Origin: Pteria penguin
Lineage: Eukaryota > Mollusca > Bivalvia > Pterioida > Pteriidae
Direction of reading: 5' to 3'
Assembly (NCBI GenBank): GCA_035048485.1
Contig: CM068586.1
Coordinates: forward strand, 54,427,667 to 54,491,666
Length of the DNA: 64,000 nucleotides
Below the pieces are notes generated by a model. The model did no database searches. It had not been told where the DNA came from and was given only the letters and a program-made list of their open reading frames with translations. Position numbers and translations under genes: made by a program. This document shows, piece after piece, positions 32,504 through 45,400 of this stretch (positions within the stretch are counted from its first letter, which is position 1; every line of letters starts with the position of its first letter).

Positions 32504-33018
32504 TATAAGCCTAAAACATAATTAAGAAAGGACCCTTGCAAATGTTGGGATCAAATTCGTCATATTAAGTGAGATATGGTCTAAAACACGATGTTTGTAA
32601 ACAGAAAGTTTACAACCAAATTATCACGTGATCTAATTCGGAAGCCGCCACATCATGGACACTGATGGAGGGCGAGGTCAATAAACTTGACGAGTAACTT
32701 TAAAAATCTGCATTCAAGTCTGTTAAAGTTAGTATTTACTGAAATCGTTTTCTTTTTGAGTTTCTCTTCATCGTATTTGTTTTTATAAAACTGCGCATGC
32801 GCCAAATCGGGTTATGGTTGTATTTATGGAATACCCACTTAATTTACGAAGTATGTTCTTTTTATTTTGATATCTCCGAGGGTTTGAAGCAACAAAAATG
32901 TAATTAACGCAAAGTTAATAACTTCAGCCATACGACAAAAATACAGTTTGTGTTTTACATGCGCTAATTTTTGAATTTTTGAAATTATACCGAATTGTAG
33001 GGTATACAACTTTAAAGA
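32388..33018. mobile_element. TTAA-flanked MITE, copy 2
   Basis: The copy has the same ends (TTAAAGCTGTATACCC and GGGTATACAACTTTAA) and direct-orientation interior as at 26638. It differs by a (TA)n expansion at 32460-32508 and small indels. Confidence 0.8.
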
Positions 33019-33028
33019 TATATAAATA

Positions 33029-33115
<87 letters not shown>
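33019..33115. repeat. (TA)n microsatellite next to MITE copy 2
   Basis: About 95 bp of nearly pure TA, directly after the MITE end as at copy 1. Confidence 0.97.
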
Positions 33116-33118
<3 letters not shown>

Positions 33119-35236
33119 TGGAGTATGTCCATCGTGTATTCCTAGCTCTGTTCTTCAGTTGGTTCTACATGGTGTGCATCTTGCTTTCATGTCAGTTTAG
33201 AAACTGGTTTTCTGTTCATGTATTTACATACTTTGGATTTCCACAGCTTAAGTATTGGGCATCAATAAAGAGACAAAAGTTGTCGAAAGGTACGTATGAT
33301 GCACCAATATATGTATTGTGTTATTTATGACAATTAAACTGTACATATATCATTTTATTGGTGGATATCCAGTAATTCGCTCGGAAAGATATTTCATAAT
33401 ACGGTCCCCGAATTGATACTCAAATTTATGATAATATTTTTGTCAAAAAACAAAATATTTCATATTCTGCATACTGTAATTACTCTAAGAGTAAAAGTCT
33501 TACTCTATCTAGAGAAAAGTTAAGAAAAATCCGTAATGATTTCGTAATTTATATCAGTGTTGACAAAAATATATATAATACATATACATGTATGTCTTTG
33601 GTGTAGAATTAAAATGTCATGACACAAAACAGATGAGGATGTTATTTTGTCGAGAAGGGGGGGGGGGGGGTTCCACCCCAATGAATTTTCCGAAACGGGT
33701 CCTCCTAAGTTTTTGTGTAAAGCTACTTGCTTTACATCGAAAAAGAACAAGGAAAGCAATTCTCGTCGAAACTTGGGATGGGTCCAGACACCCCCCCCCC
33801 TTCCACCCCTCTGGATCCGCGCATGCAAAACCAGTTGTAATACTTCACAGGACAGCAAGTTCATTCATTTAACAAAACATTTGGTAAAACTGTATGAACT
33901 GAAGCATAGTTTATCTTGAAAATATCAAATGTGATCTTCTCTTCACCTTATTACCAAGAAACACTGAACTTGTATGTTGCTTCCCTCAAATGATAAATTA
34001 CAATCAATATAAGTTAGATATAATGTATGCATCTTAGCGAACGGTCTGCACTCATTTAAAGGTTACAAGAAAAGTGCACAAGCTGAACATTATAGAACTA
34101 TGCAATGGCAAAAAATAATGTGGATAACGACGTAACAGACAGGAAGAAAAGGGCATCCAAGTCATGCATATCAATGTCCCTTCATCAAGTTTTGAAATGA
34201 GCTGCAATGCAATGGGTTCATCTTGACTATTGTTTGTTTACTAAACTCGCACAGAGATTTAAAAAAGAATGGTGTCGCTACCTTGTTTTTTACAATGGAC
34301 CCATCTTAAGAAGTGAAGGGTTCTTTACGTACATGGTGACATAGAACCTTGCTTTATATTCTTTCACCACAAGGACGGATGATATAAAAAAAAGGCAAAT
34401 TTTGAAATGTAAGTCAAAGGTCACGGTCAAGATCACGAGGTCAATGATCTTGGAGTAATTTGTAAGGGTCTTATTAGTGGAGTATACATGCCAAATATGA
34501 AGTCACTATCAGTAACGGTTCAAACGTTATAGCAAGGAGAAAATTGACAACAGACAGACAACCACACAGACAGACAGGACAGATCAATACCAGTATACCC
34601 TATCTATCGATCCGGGGACCTAAAAAAGTCTTTTCAGATCCCACTTCTGAGATTATCCATCCAGACAATACCTGAGGATCAACCTACCCTCCCTTTTGGG
34701 AGGAGGTGAGGATATAAATAAAGACCAGACATAGTAATCTTGTTTATGTTTTAATGACTGATTGCATTGATTCTCAAGAGGTCTGAGAACATACATTAGA
34801 GAGTATACTATACATGGTATATGTGGTACAAAGAATGCATAATTTACAGTTCATATACATGATCATGTGGCACGTATGCCAAGTAGTAAGACCATCACAC
34901 AGCTTGTAGAGTTCTACTCGGGGACAACTATTGAAATATATACCCTAATTATTCATTTCATTGAAGGATACCAACCTAATGTCAAATCAGGGGAGTTGCA
35001 TTTTAGCCTTAACATAGAATTTTGTGCACTATAAATAACTCTATACTAGTATCTATCATTACCTCTAAGAATCGCATTTTTAAAATTACTTTTTTTGTGC
35101 ACTTTGTTTAAAGGAGGTGCCAAAATATAATGGGATAATGGGAATGTGTTTAAAAGATGTATTTTGCAATAGATTCTGGGTGTTATTGTGTTATTTTCTT
35201 TCTTTATAATTGAAATAAGGTACAATTTATATAGAA

Positions 35237-35267
<31 letters not shown>

Positions 35268-38200
35268 CAACATCCCTAATTTTCCTTAGAGAAATAATTT
35301 GACAATATCCTTTTAAAATTTTTCACACAGCCAAAGTTGACCGCCAATTTTGCATATTAATATGAGTAAACAACGAAGCATGATTCACACAATTTTGTCA
35401 TTGTTTTCTTCTTTCAGAGCCTCCTTTTGGAATTATGAAACTGCAGAAGCCCTACCAAAATACACCCTTAATTAAAAAAAATAAATAAAGATTTACATAT
35501 ATATAAAAACCAACTTGTCCAATCAAATATTATCTAAGTAGTATACATAATGGTTAATTTGGCATATCTCTATAAGAATTTGTTTTAGATTACATGTGAA
35601 ACAACACTTGTATATATAACAGATATACTGCAAACTTCTAAACAGAATGAAATTATCAAGGCATACTCCACCAGTATGCTGGAGTTCTGACGGATATTCA
35701 TATCAGTTAACACATTCCTTGTTACATGTAAACCCATTCAAATCTGGGTCATATTTTACGAAATAACCTACGAAAGATCGTAAATATTCGACAAAATGTA
35801 TCATTAAGTTTGATATTTTGAGAGTCCAACATTCACAATTTGTTGTAAATTCTTTTGAAATCCATGTCTCTGCTTCTTTAACTTTTGTTACGACAACTTT
35901 ATAGCGCAGAATTCTAAAATCTCTGTTTTTTTTCCAAACCACTAAGAAATGGATGCATAAAGTGGACCAAAGAAATGATAAAATAACTGTAAATTCAACT
36001 TAAACATCAGTAGAATACCTTTATATATACATGACACTCATGTTTCATCAGCATACATGACATTCTTCAGAGTATTCTGATCAGAAATCAATTATTAATT
36101 ATCAAAATAGATCAGAGTTTTACAGAGTGGAAGCCTGGATATCAGATGAGTTTGTATCAATGTAGAAAACAGCTAACACAACTGACGACCTTCTGATTTT
36201 ATGTATCGTCATTAATCATCACCATGGTAAATTTGGGTTTTTATCAAATTATGATATAAAATTTATCAGAATTTCACACTAATCAGAATGTTTATTGATT
36301 TAATTGAAGACTTGAGAGAAAAATTCTACAAATTCTGATATTTTGGATAAAATTTAATTACATACAGATTTCATACAATGATAACGCTCTTTGTAAACAA
36401 GGAGTCAAATTACAAAAACGAAAATACAAGAGTGAAAGTAAAACAAAAGACCTAAGATAAAAATAGGAAAAATTTGATATTAAATCTTTTGATATGGAAA
36501 AGTAACTTGGATATTGAATGCAAGATAATGAAGGGATGTTAAACTGAAAAAGAATGGATTTCTTATTATCTTATATAGGTCAGTAGATGAGAAGATTAAA
36601 TGAGGTATTTTAAACATGAGTTTCCCTTTGCCCTCAATATAAAGTGGTATCATACAGAGAAATATTTTGTTACAAACACGAGAAATACTAAGCAGTAAGT
36701 CATTCATTCAAGTCGCACATCATATGGTTTACAATGCACCAATAGAATCAGCATGTGGTCAACAAGTAAAGGGGGTTTTATCGTTCATATTGACCGAAAG
36801 AGTCGAAACTTAACAAGCACTAGGAGAGTGGACACCAAAACACATTCTAACAAAAGCATAACCCACTTAGAAACCAACAGAAGAACAAGATAAATTTTAG
36901 AGTTATTATGCACTCATGTGCTTCTTTTCATGCTTGAGAAATGAGAAAGTGACATTGTGATTTGTATATGACTAGTACCTCTATTTTTCTGTTAAAAAAA
37001 TCAGAAACTGGAGGTGGCAATAAGAGAAGGCTGTTTATGAACAGTGATAACAAAAGCTCGCACTCGTTTCGAACGTGTTCAATATCATCTCTTTCACACA
37101 ACACCGTAAGCTTACAAACGACAAACCACTCTCAAAACTTATATAGGGTGAGGAAGGTATAGTAAAATGGTAAATTGTAGGAATCATTCTCAAAACAGTC
37201 ATACGAAGTAGGTAGAAACACGAAAAAATAAAAGAATATCTATGTTGGTAGAAGAGATGGAATATCAAGGCTTTCCAAAAGCTAGCCAGTGAAATGGCTC
37301 AATACATATAAGCTAAATGAATTTGACCAGAAAATAAAAATAGCTGCCTATGTTTACTTTAATACTTTATGATGATTTATTGTCGAAATTTCTTTCTTTT
37401 TTTTTTTTTTTTTTTTTAGAAATCTTTCAGTGAGCAAATTACCTTGGCAATCTCTTCATTTAAATTCAACAGGTAAAACCGCCTACTTACAACTTCCTGA
37501 TTATATGTTTTGAAACATTGGAAGTACATGAATTATCTTTCACTTTTTAATTTAATGTAAACATAGTCATTTTGATGTTTCTCTTTTTAATACAACCACG
37601 CTAACATATGAAAACTAGTTTGCGTGGAACAAAATCAAAACCCACAAAATGCTTAACATACACAACTAGCATTTCATCTCTGAACAGTGGAGCATGCTAT
37701 TTCATGGAAACTACACCCCCGAAATTCAGGACCACTTATAAATTTATAATCAGTATTAAGTCAAATTGTCCATTCTCTATCGAATAAAGCCTAGTTCGAA
37801 AATTGTCTAAAGCCATGCATTCAACATTCATAGTATGTACAAAGCTTTTACACAGGGAACGATGAAAAATATATGGATGACAGGAAGTTGTACGAGCTTG
37901 AAACTGTACATCGTATGCCATCAAGAGACACATAAAACAAAGAGTGATAACAATAAAAAGTAATTGCACTGTTCAGGCCATCTGGCTTTATAAAATCATG
38001 ATAGAACTCATGACTTCATCAAAATGGTGACTTGGTTACGATCAACCACCATAAGGAGTGACTAAACATAGTATTTGTTATGGGGGGGGGGGGGGGGGTT
38101 GTGTTTAGGAACACGGTTTAACAGACTCTGTGGAGAATCATCTCAAGTCTATTATGATTTTACTAATTATTTGTATACAAGTTTCATATACATACTTAAT

Positions 38201-39330
38201 ATGACTATATGTACTTTATCATATACTATCAATTTCCTATTTCTAGGAAATTGATCGTAAAGTAACTTAATGGTATAGAATGGGGGAAAAAAAAATCCTA
38301 ACCCTTCATCTTAATTCTCATCAAAACTTGCGAAGAATTAGGCTCGGATATTCCCCAACCTAAAATCTTTAAACATCATCTTCCAATATCATATATCTTG
38401 CGTTTTATATCTCAAATGGTTTAAAAGGTTTAAATAAAGTTTCTTTGAGATTTTTCTTACATGTGAACTGTTGCAAAGATTACAATCAAATGGCAATCAC
38501 AATGTTTCACATAAGAGACACTGTCTGGTTCAAGTAACATGAAAACATAACAAATTATAACAGCTTTTATATAGCTTTGTAACACAGTAAATATCGTATT
38601 TTGATAGATATTTCATACAGATGTTTTATACCTTTTCATCTCAAGTTAGTGTTTGACAAACATATCATAAATAAGGCTGGAATAGACGGACAAAGATCTC
38701 AATTATGTGACAGATTGAAGAATTTTATTCTAAAAAATAAAAATTCAAATAAATTAATAAATCCGCTTTGAGTGGAGAAATCAAATAACATAAAAATAGA
38801 AGACAAAATGACGTACTTCAAAAAATTACTCCATAATTCTGAATTATTGCAATCAATGGTTTTTTCTCAATCCCCAAATTAGCAGGGCTGTTGAACCATG
38901 GCAACTCTAATCGTAGTTCAAAGGCATTTAAATTATCAAACGTTGAAACTTGTTCCTTGAACACATTGTATTCTCAATCCAAAATAATTATTTTTAATAA
39001 TGTCTTTTATGAAATATCAATAGAGTAAAAAAAATAATAATAAAATAAAAAACTGATATATCAGTTGTTATAACAGACAGTACATAGAAAAAAAATTTCC
39101 ATATCATATCTTCCTTAGAACATTAAATACTTTGTTCTTCCTCCCAAGAACATGTTCACCAGTGATGTCATACACTGTATCAGTTTTACTCCAAATCATC
39201 TGAACAAATGAGAAAATACTGGCAGCAGTCTATCATCAGTTTATCTTGAACAAACCAATTAGAATACTACTACATGTATATGTATGAACATCTTCTGGCA
39301 ACTTAAGTCATCATTCATTATACGTCATCA
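33115..39330. other. Intergenic stretch and probable 3' UTR of the F-BAR gene
   Basis: No conserved coding sequence was recognised. Candidate poly(A) signals for the - strand transcript (tttatt on the + strand) lie at 38724-38729, 37376-37381 and 36291-36296. Poly-C/poly-G flanked repeat debris with ggatcc(g/a) motifs lies at 33640-33850. A copy of the calcium/phosphate-free 'gaccttgacc' dispersed repeat lies at 34370-34625 and a short (TA)n at 35238-35265. Confidence 0.35.
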
Positions 39331-39494
39331 TTAAACTTCATCCTGGTCGTAAAAATGACACTGTATATAGGAAGTGGGCACGAAACCCTCTGAGTTGTCT
39401 TTCTTCCTCACCCTCGTCCAGCCGTCCCCTTGATCCTGTTCCAGTACATACATCTCCTCGTTTTCGGTCATGCTGACTGACCCTTCATTTTCCG
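39331..39494 (-). CDS. FNBP1L: F-BAR gene last exon: rest of SH3 and stop
   Basis: This exon encodes ENEGSVSMTENEEMYVLEQD, QGDGWTRVRKKDNSEGFVPT and SYIQCHFYDQDEV, with TAA at 39333-39331. The acceptor is tttttcag. The Trp of GDGWTR and the PTSY motif are the usual SH3 ligand-groove residues. Confidence 0.95.
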
Positions 39495-42400
39495 CTGAAA
39501 AAATTAAACCGTAAAAATTAGTGTGAACTTTAGCTTACATCATGAAAAATTTTCATACCATGGATGATCATCTGCTGCTGTCACTTAACATTCAAGACGA
39601 AGAACAGCAACTCTTACTGAAACATCTGATAATTCAATGTCAGTAACTTTTTTTATTTTATTATACATTAAATCAATATTTTTCAATTATGAGTGTCACA
39701 GAAATGTGTCCAACTGAAACTATCAGGAATAAAGAACAAGACATGGGATTGCCGAAGTACAACAAAGTGTGCCAAATTGCCATCAGTGTGACCATGGGCA
39801 TAGCAATTCATCTGACATTATCAGCGTGTGCAAAACTTTCTAAAGCTTTACAGGTTTTTGTCTAATAAAGCTTCGTATTTTTATAAAATGATGGTGAAAG
39901 TTTTACCTGACAAACTAATTTCTACCAAAGATGTCAGGTGGGTTTCGGAAACACTGATATAACCTACTCAGAAGGGGCACTGAACCTGATTGATATTCGG
40001 GGAGCAATATCTCAAAAATTTTTATCTTAATTTAAACATTTGAGAATCTAGAAATCTTATGATGTCTTTAATCACACTTCCTCAAAATTCATAATTTCTC
40101 TGTAAATAACTTCTTTCAACTTTCTATTTTTAAAAAAAATACTGTATTTTGTATAAATATATACATGTAGAAAATAAATTGTAGGAAAATATATACTTTA
40201 AAATAAATAATAAAAAAATATATTAGGAAACAATTCAACAGTATAAGATGATTATGAATTCTGAATAAAACAAAGTTAAAATATTGTAAAAAAAAAAATT
40301 CCTTTAGGAAATGAGTTCAAAATCAAGAAATATGTATTAAAACTTACATAAATTGAAGAATATAAATTATAAAATTCCATGAATGTCTTGTACATATAAT
40401 AATATAGTAACTCTTAATCAGCAGGTATATAGTTGCTGTATATATAAGGCATATATCAGAGAATAAAGCTTATATTAAGTGAAATATATAGGGATTCTAG
40501 CCACTAAAGTTGGTGGGAAAAAGTTTTGGGGAAATTATTAGTACAGTAAACATTTCATGGGAAATCTTGTCAAATCACTGCTGCATTCACATTCTCATCT
40601 TTTAACAATCTGCCAGCGACCATTTCTTTCAAAATAGCTATCACCATTTTTAATCACAACACGAGTACTGCAAAGTGGTGAAATCCCAAGTGACCTTGAC
40701 CTTTGACAGTGACAGCTAATAGCTTTCTTTCTCACATCATAAACAGCCGGTTCAGCAAGTATGATGTACTATATTTATCACAAATGTAATAACATTATTG
40801 TAATATCGTACTAGCAATGTCATAAAAGGCTTTTCACTTTTAGTTTCTTTTTTTTATAAAATCGTATGTTCTGTTAAGTCACACCGAGGTACCAAAATCA
40901 CTGCATTTACAAAGTGATGGCATCTGCCTGATGCAGTGCACAGAAATTTACACCTCTGCAACAGACCTATCCAAAGCAGGGACGAATTTTATGACCTCAT
41001 CTACTGTTACAAAGGATCTCCAGTGGGGGAGGTGGTCCCGTTCCATTCGAAAAAACAGGACATTGACTGGCCCCACTGGGACTCAAAACTAGTGAGGGAT
41101 CTTTTACGAGCCACATCGACAGTCATATGGGACTCTGGGCTTTACTGCCTCATCCAAAAGACAGGGTCTCTAACAAGTTATCGCGGGACCCGAACCCGTA
41201 ACCAAACTAATGGGGTCATCGTTGTGCAGGCTGTATGTCATGACCTGGTAAGAGGAGTACTGAAGTCAATGAGTTCAGGATCTTACTAACAACCTCACTC
41301 TGATATCAGGCCTGATGTTATAGTGTTATATAACAATTCACACCGCAAAGACTTCTACAAATCAATACTGCAATTTGGTATCTGAAATTGTGCACGAGTT
41401 ATTATTATGTAACTCATTTTCTGTTGATCATAATACATACTTAACACAGCATGTCTTATTTTTCATTTTTTATTTGGCAGGGGGGAGGGGGGGGGAGATG
41501 CTTTAAAAGAGAAATACAATATCAAGTTAAAACTTTAAAAGAAACCATAAGATGCAAAAACTGCCCATCACTGCACTTCATCAAATACCTGTCTCTCCCA
41601 CAGGTGTGAATTCAGTCACTCAAGGTTCACGCCATGTTTAGAAAATCACAAAACTCTGGGGTTACATGTCTGATACTTACCTGTGAAGGCATAGAGAGCA
41701 GTACATGTCCCAAATATAAAGTCATCAAATGAATCTGTAACATCGTAATAGGCGCATCATCATACCCACATCAACAAAGACATCATTGTTAACCCAATCA
41801 AATGTGATTCAATTACGACATCGAAAACACTTACTTACTATGCTCACAAAAATTAGCGGTAGCTATTAGTTAGTTTGTGTTAGTGTATTATGTATCCTTT
41901 GTACTATCTGCACAAATGCTGAGATTTGCCAAAAGAAGGGTGTTTGGAGATTTGCTAGGAAAGAGTGTTTGGTTTGTCAAGAAAGGGTGTTTTGGGCAAG
42001 ATCCTACTATGGAAAACAAAATTCTATGTAACAATTCACATATGAAGTTTGGCTCAAAATTGTTTTAGATTTTTCTTTAATTTTATTTTTGCTTTTCCTA
42101 TAAACCAAACCTGAGACTGAAAACTAAAACTTGTGAGGAAGGTAATATATCAAACTTGTATTCCAAATGATTGACTTGATGAAAGCTTTTCAAAAGTAAA
42201 TACATGCATACATGTTTCTGTATGTTCATTTCAAATTAAATTTTCCTAAAAATACTGACCTTTTGATAAACAGAAAACCTTCATGTGAAATTTGGAACAA
42301 ACTTCTATGAATGTAACAACTTTTACAGCAGCATTGCTGCTGTAACAATTCTGTCAAAACCAAGCTTTTGTACAAGGGATACCTAATCAAAATTTCCTGT

Positions 42401-45400
42401 TACATGCAGATGTTGCATATAAGCAGTAGGTTACCTACAATGGCTGATTTACCAGCCAAGTGCTTCACCATTTAGCTATTTTGTAAGATGGATGACTCCA
42501 ATATTGTTTACATATACCAAATGTCAGTACATGTGAGCTGTTATTATTTAGACTACCTACCTTCAAAGGGATAAAGGGCACGACATGTACCAATCACTGG
42601 GAATTGATCTTCATGTTCGAAATCATCAATATCATCCATGTGACCATCTTCATTGTCAATTTCACTGTAGAAAAAAAAAAACAAGGGATTATAAATACAA
42701 GAAATTATGAGGAATCTGCTTTATATGTTAATTCTATGAATGTCAGAAAGGCACATCAGATATATTTTATGACTGGTTAGTAAAAGATTACTTTCTGTGA
42801 AGCATGAATGAATGTAGTGAGTATCCTTAACTTCGTAATTCGGACTGAGTTTTAAAAGAGATATATTGAATATTCTTTTTGATGGGGACATACAACATCA
42901 TAATCCCAAATGTAACAATACATGTGTCATCATATCTGAGTCATGATACAATATACAGAAGAACGATACAAGATCATGATACAATATACAGAAGAACGAT
43001 ATAAGACCATGATACGATATACATGATCATGATACAATATATGGGATCATGATATGATATACAGAATCATGATACAATATCATGAAATGATATGTAGGAT
43101 TCAAATATGATATACAAAACTTTGATATAATATGCAAGATCATATGATATACAGGTTCTAGAAACAATATAAAAGTTCATGTTATGATATACACAACCAT
43201 GATACAATAAACAAGATCATGAAATAATACAATATACAAGACCCTGATACAATATACAGGATCTTGATACAATATACAAGACCTTGATACAATATACAGG
43301 ATCTTGATTTGCTATAAATTGTGCACAGGTACATATCTGAATGGTTCTTACTTAATTTGCTATTTATATGCTACGATACCTGGGTAATCATATGACAATA
43401 TGATAATATTACAACATTTGAGATCATGATACGATACACTTAACTTCATCAAAATACTTGCATTAACAACACAATTATAAACTAAACATTTCAATTTAAT
43501 ACTTATTTAAGTTAGTCTTTATATGAAAACCTATGTACAATAAATGACAATATGATTCTTAATAAGGATAATTACATACATGTATATTAATGAAATAAAA
43601 AATGAAAAATAAAAAAGTAGCAAGATGTGATAGATTTGTACATGAGTTGTCTAACTTGTTGGCATTAAGCAGTAAAATTTGTTAGTTATTAATTCCATCA
43701 GCAACTAGTCATGCCCTTATAAGATACAGTGTTAATCATAGAGTTAATTATAATGTAAGTCATTTTAATGACAACAGTTCTCCCTTTCATTATATGAAAG
43801 GAGATTTCTTGATTCATTATCTTTTAGTGATTAATTAAATAAAACCAGATGTGTATGTGAAACACAGATGCCACAAGACACCAGCAATATCCATAAATAG
43901 TACGGAAAGTCTAAATTCAAGGTCAAAGTCAACCCCAACAATATTCATAAACAGGACAGAATCTGAGGTCAAGGTCAAAGTCACATGGTCATAAGTTCAA
44001 GTATCAAGTGAAAGTTGTCACAAGGAATAGATACATAAAATATAAAATCCTGATCTTCAACCATCTAAAAGTTACGGGCGAAATTCAAATTTATGAACAG
44101 ACAGACAGAAAAAAACTTGCATGCTCTGAATCTCTGAGTCTCAAAGCATTAAAAGAAGACTGAAGACTCCATGGACATTCAAAGCATTTCTTCAGTAAAT
44201 CTAAAAAAAAAAAACAAAAAGAGGTGAAGGGAATACTTCACAAATGAGATACTGGTTGAAAACAGCACGAGATTGAAGACATCCACAAATGCTTTGGCAT
44301 ACACATGGAGTTTGACAGACATCACAAGGAATTTCAGGACATAGATTGCAGACTTAAGAACTATGTCAAATAGATTTGATTTCTTTGGAAACCAGGACAA
44401 ATAATTTATACATACCTCTTTTTACTGCATGACGATAAATGTATATGGTAAGATTTAATGGGTTATAACACTTGGATAAAACAAACACCAAACTAAGTAA
44501 TAATAAGCCCCAAATCCAAGCTTCAAAAACGCTTGTCTGGTGAAAAATGATGTTACTATACGCATGACTAAGCATAGAATCTTTTGTATTTATGAGCAAT
44601 ATGTCTTCAATCAAAACTTCATTTCAGTTCTTCAAGAGTTTCAAAGGCTCTTTAAAGCAAAATTTCTAAAACATATTTTTACAACAGCAATAAACAGAAA
44701 ATACGATTTTTTAATTAAAAAATTCAATCATCACTTTTTATTAATTTTTTTAAATTGTAGTTTTATAATAAATGGGTATCTCTAATTTCAAAACCTGGTA
44801 TACAGTATGTGGTACATCATTAGTCACCTGACCCTCTATGACTGTGAAGCAGACATCCACAATATTGTATTCTTCAAAAAAAAAAAATAAGCAAAATAAA
44901 TTGAAATGCTGAATATATAAATGATAATATATAGTTACCTTTACACTTATTACATTCCTTCTTTAAAACAAAAATCAATCAAAAAGTTAAACTTTAAATG
45001 AAAATTTACAAATGCTTTATCTCAATTTTTTTCCCCTAAGAGTGTGTTGTCTGCTCCACAGTAAGAGAAAAGCAGTAATATATATCTGACTACAGCTATT
45101 CACACCAAAGAGGGGCACAAATCAAAACGAACCTTGGATGAACTGGCCATTGGCCTCTTCTGAAATCAATGATTCTAACTTCATCAAAAACAGCTACTAT
45201 CTACTAATAACCCGTTCTACAGTGCATTCTGGGATATCTATCGCAAATTTCTAAATACAAATCGGCATTAATCTTATTTTAACCACATACTATGAATGGG
45301 GTTTTATCTAATTTTGTCTACATTATCATAATTACATTTACTGGATAAAGGGATGGCGATTCAAAAATTAATACAACAAAAGAAACAGACATAATATTGG

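Noticed and set aside
33118..33330. 70-codon + strand frame starting next to the (TA)n tract
   Set aside because: No recognisable domain, no splice partners, and it lies in repeat-flanked intergenic DNA.
33588..33919. Frames of about 90-115 codons on both strands with Gly/Pro runs
   Set aside because: They span poly-G and poly-C runs and ggatccgcgc-type repeat debris, so the runs account for the open frames.
40936..41289. 117-codon + strand frame
   Set aside because: It is the reverse side of a diverged SINE with duplicated body segments.
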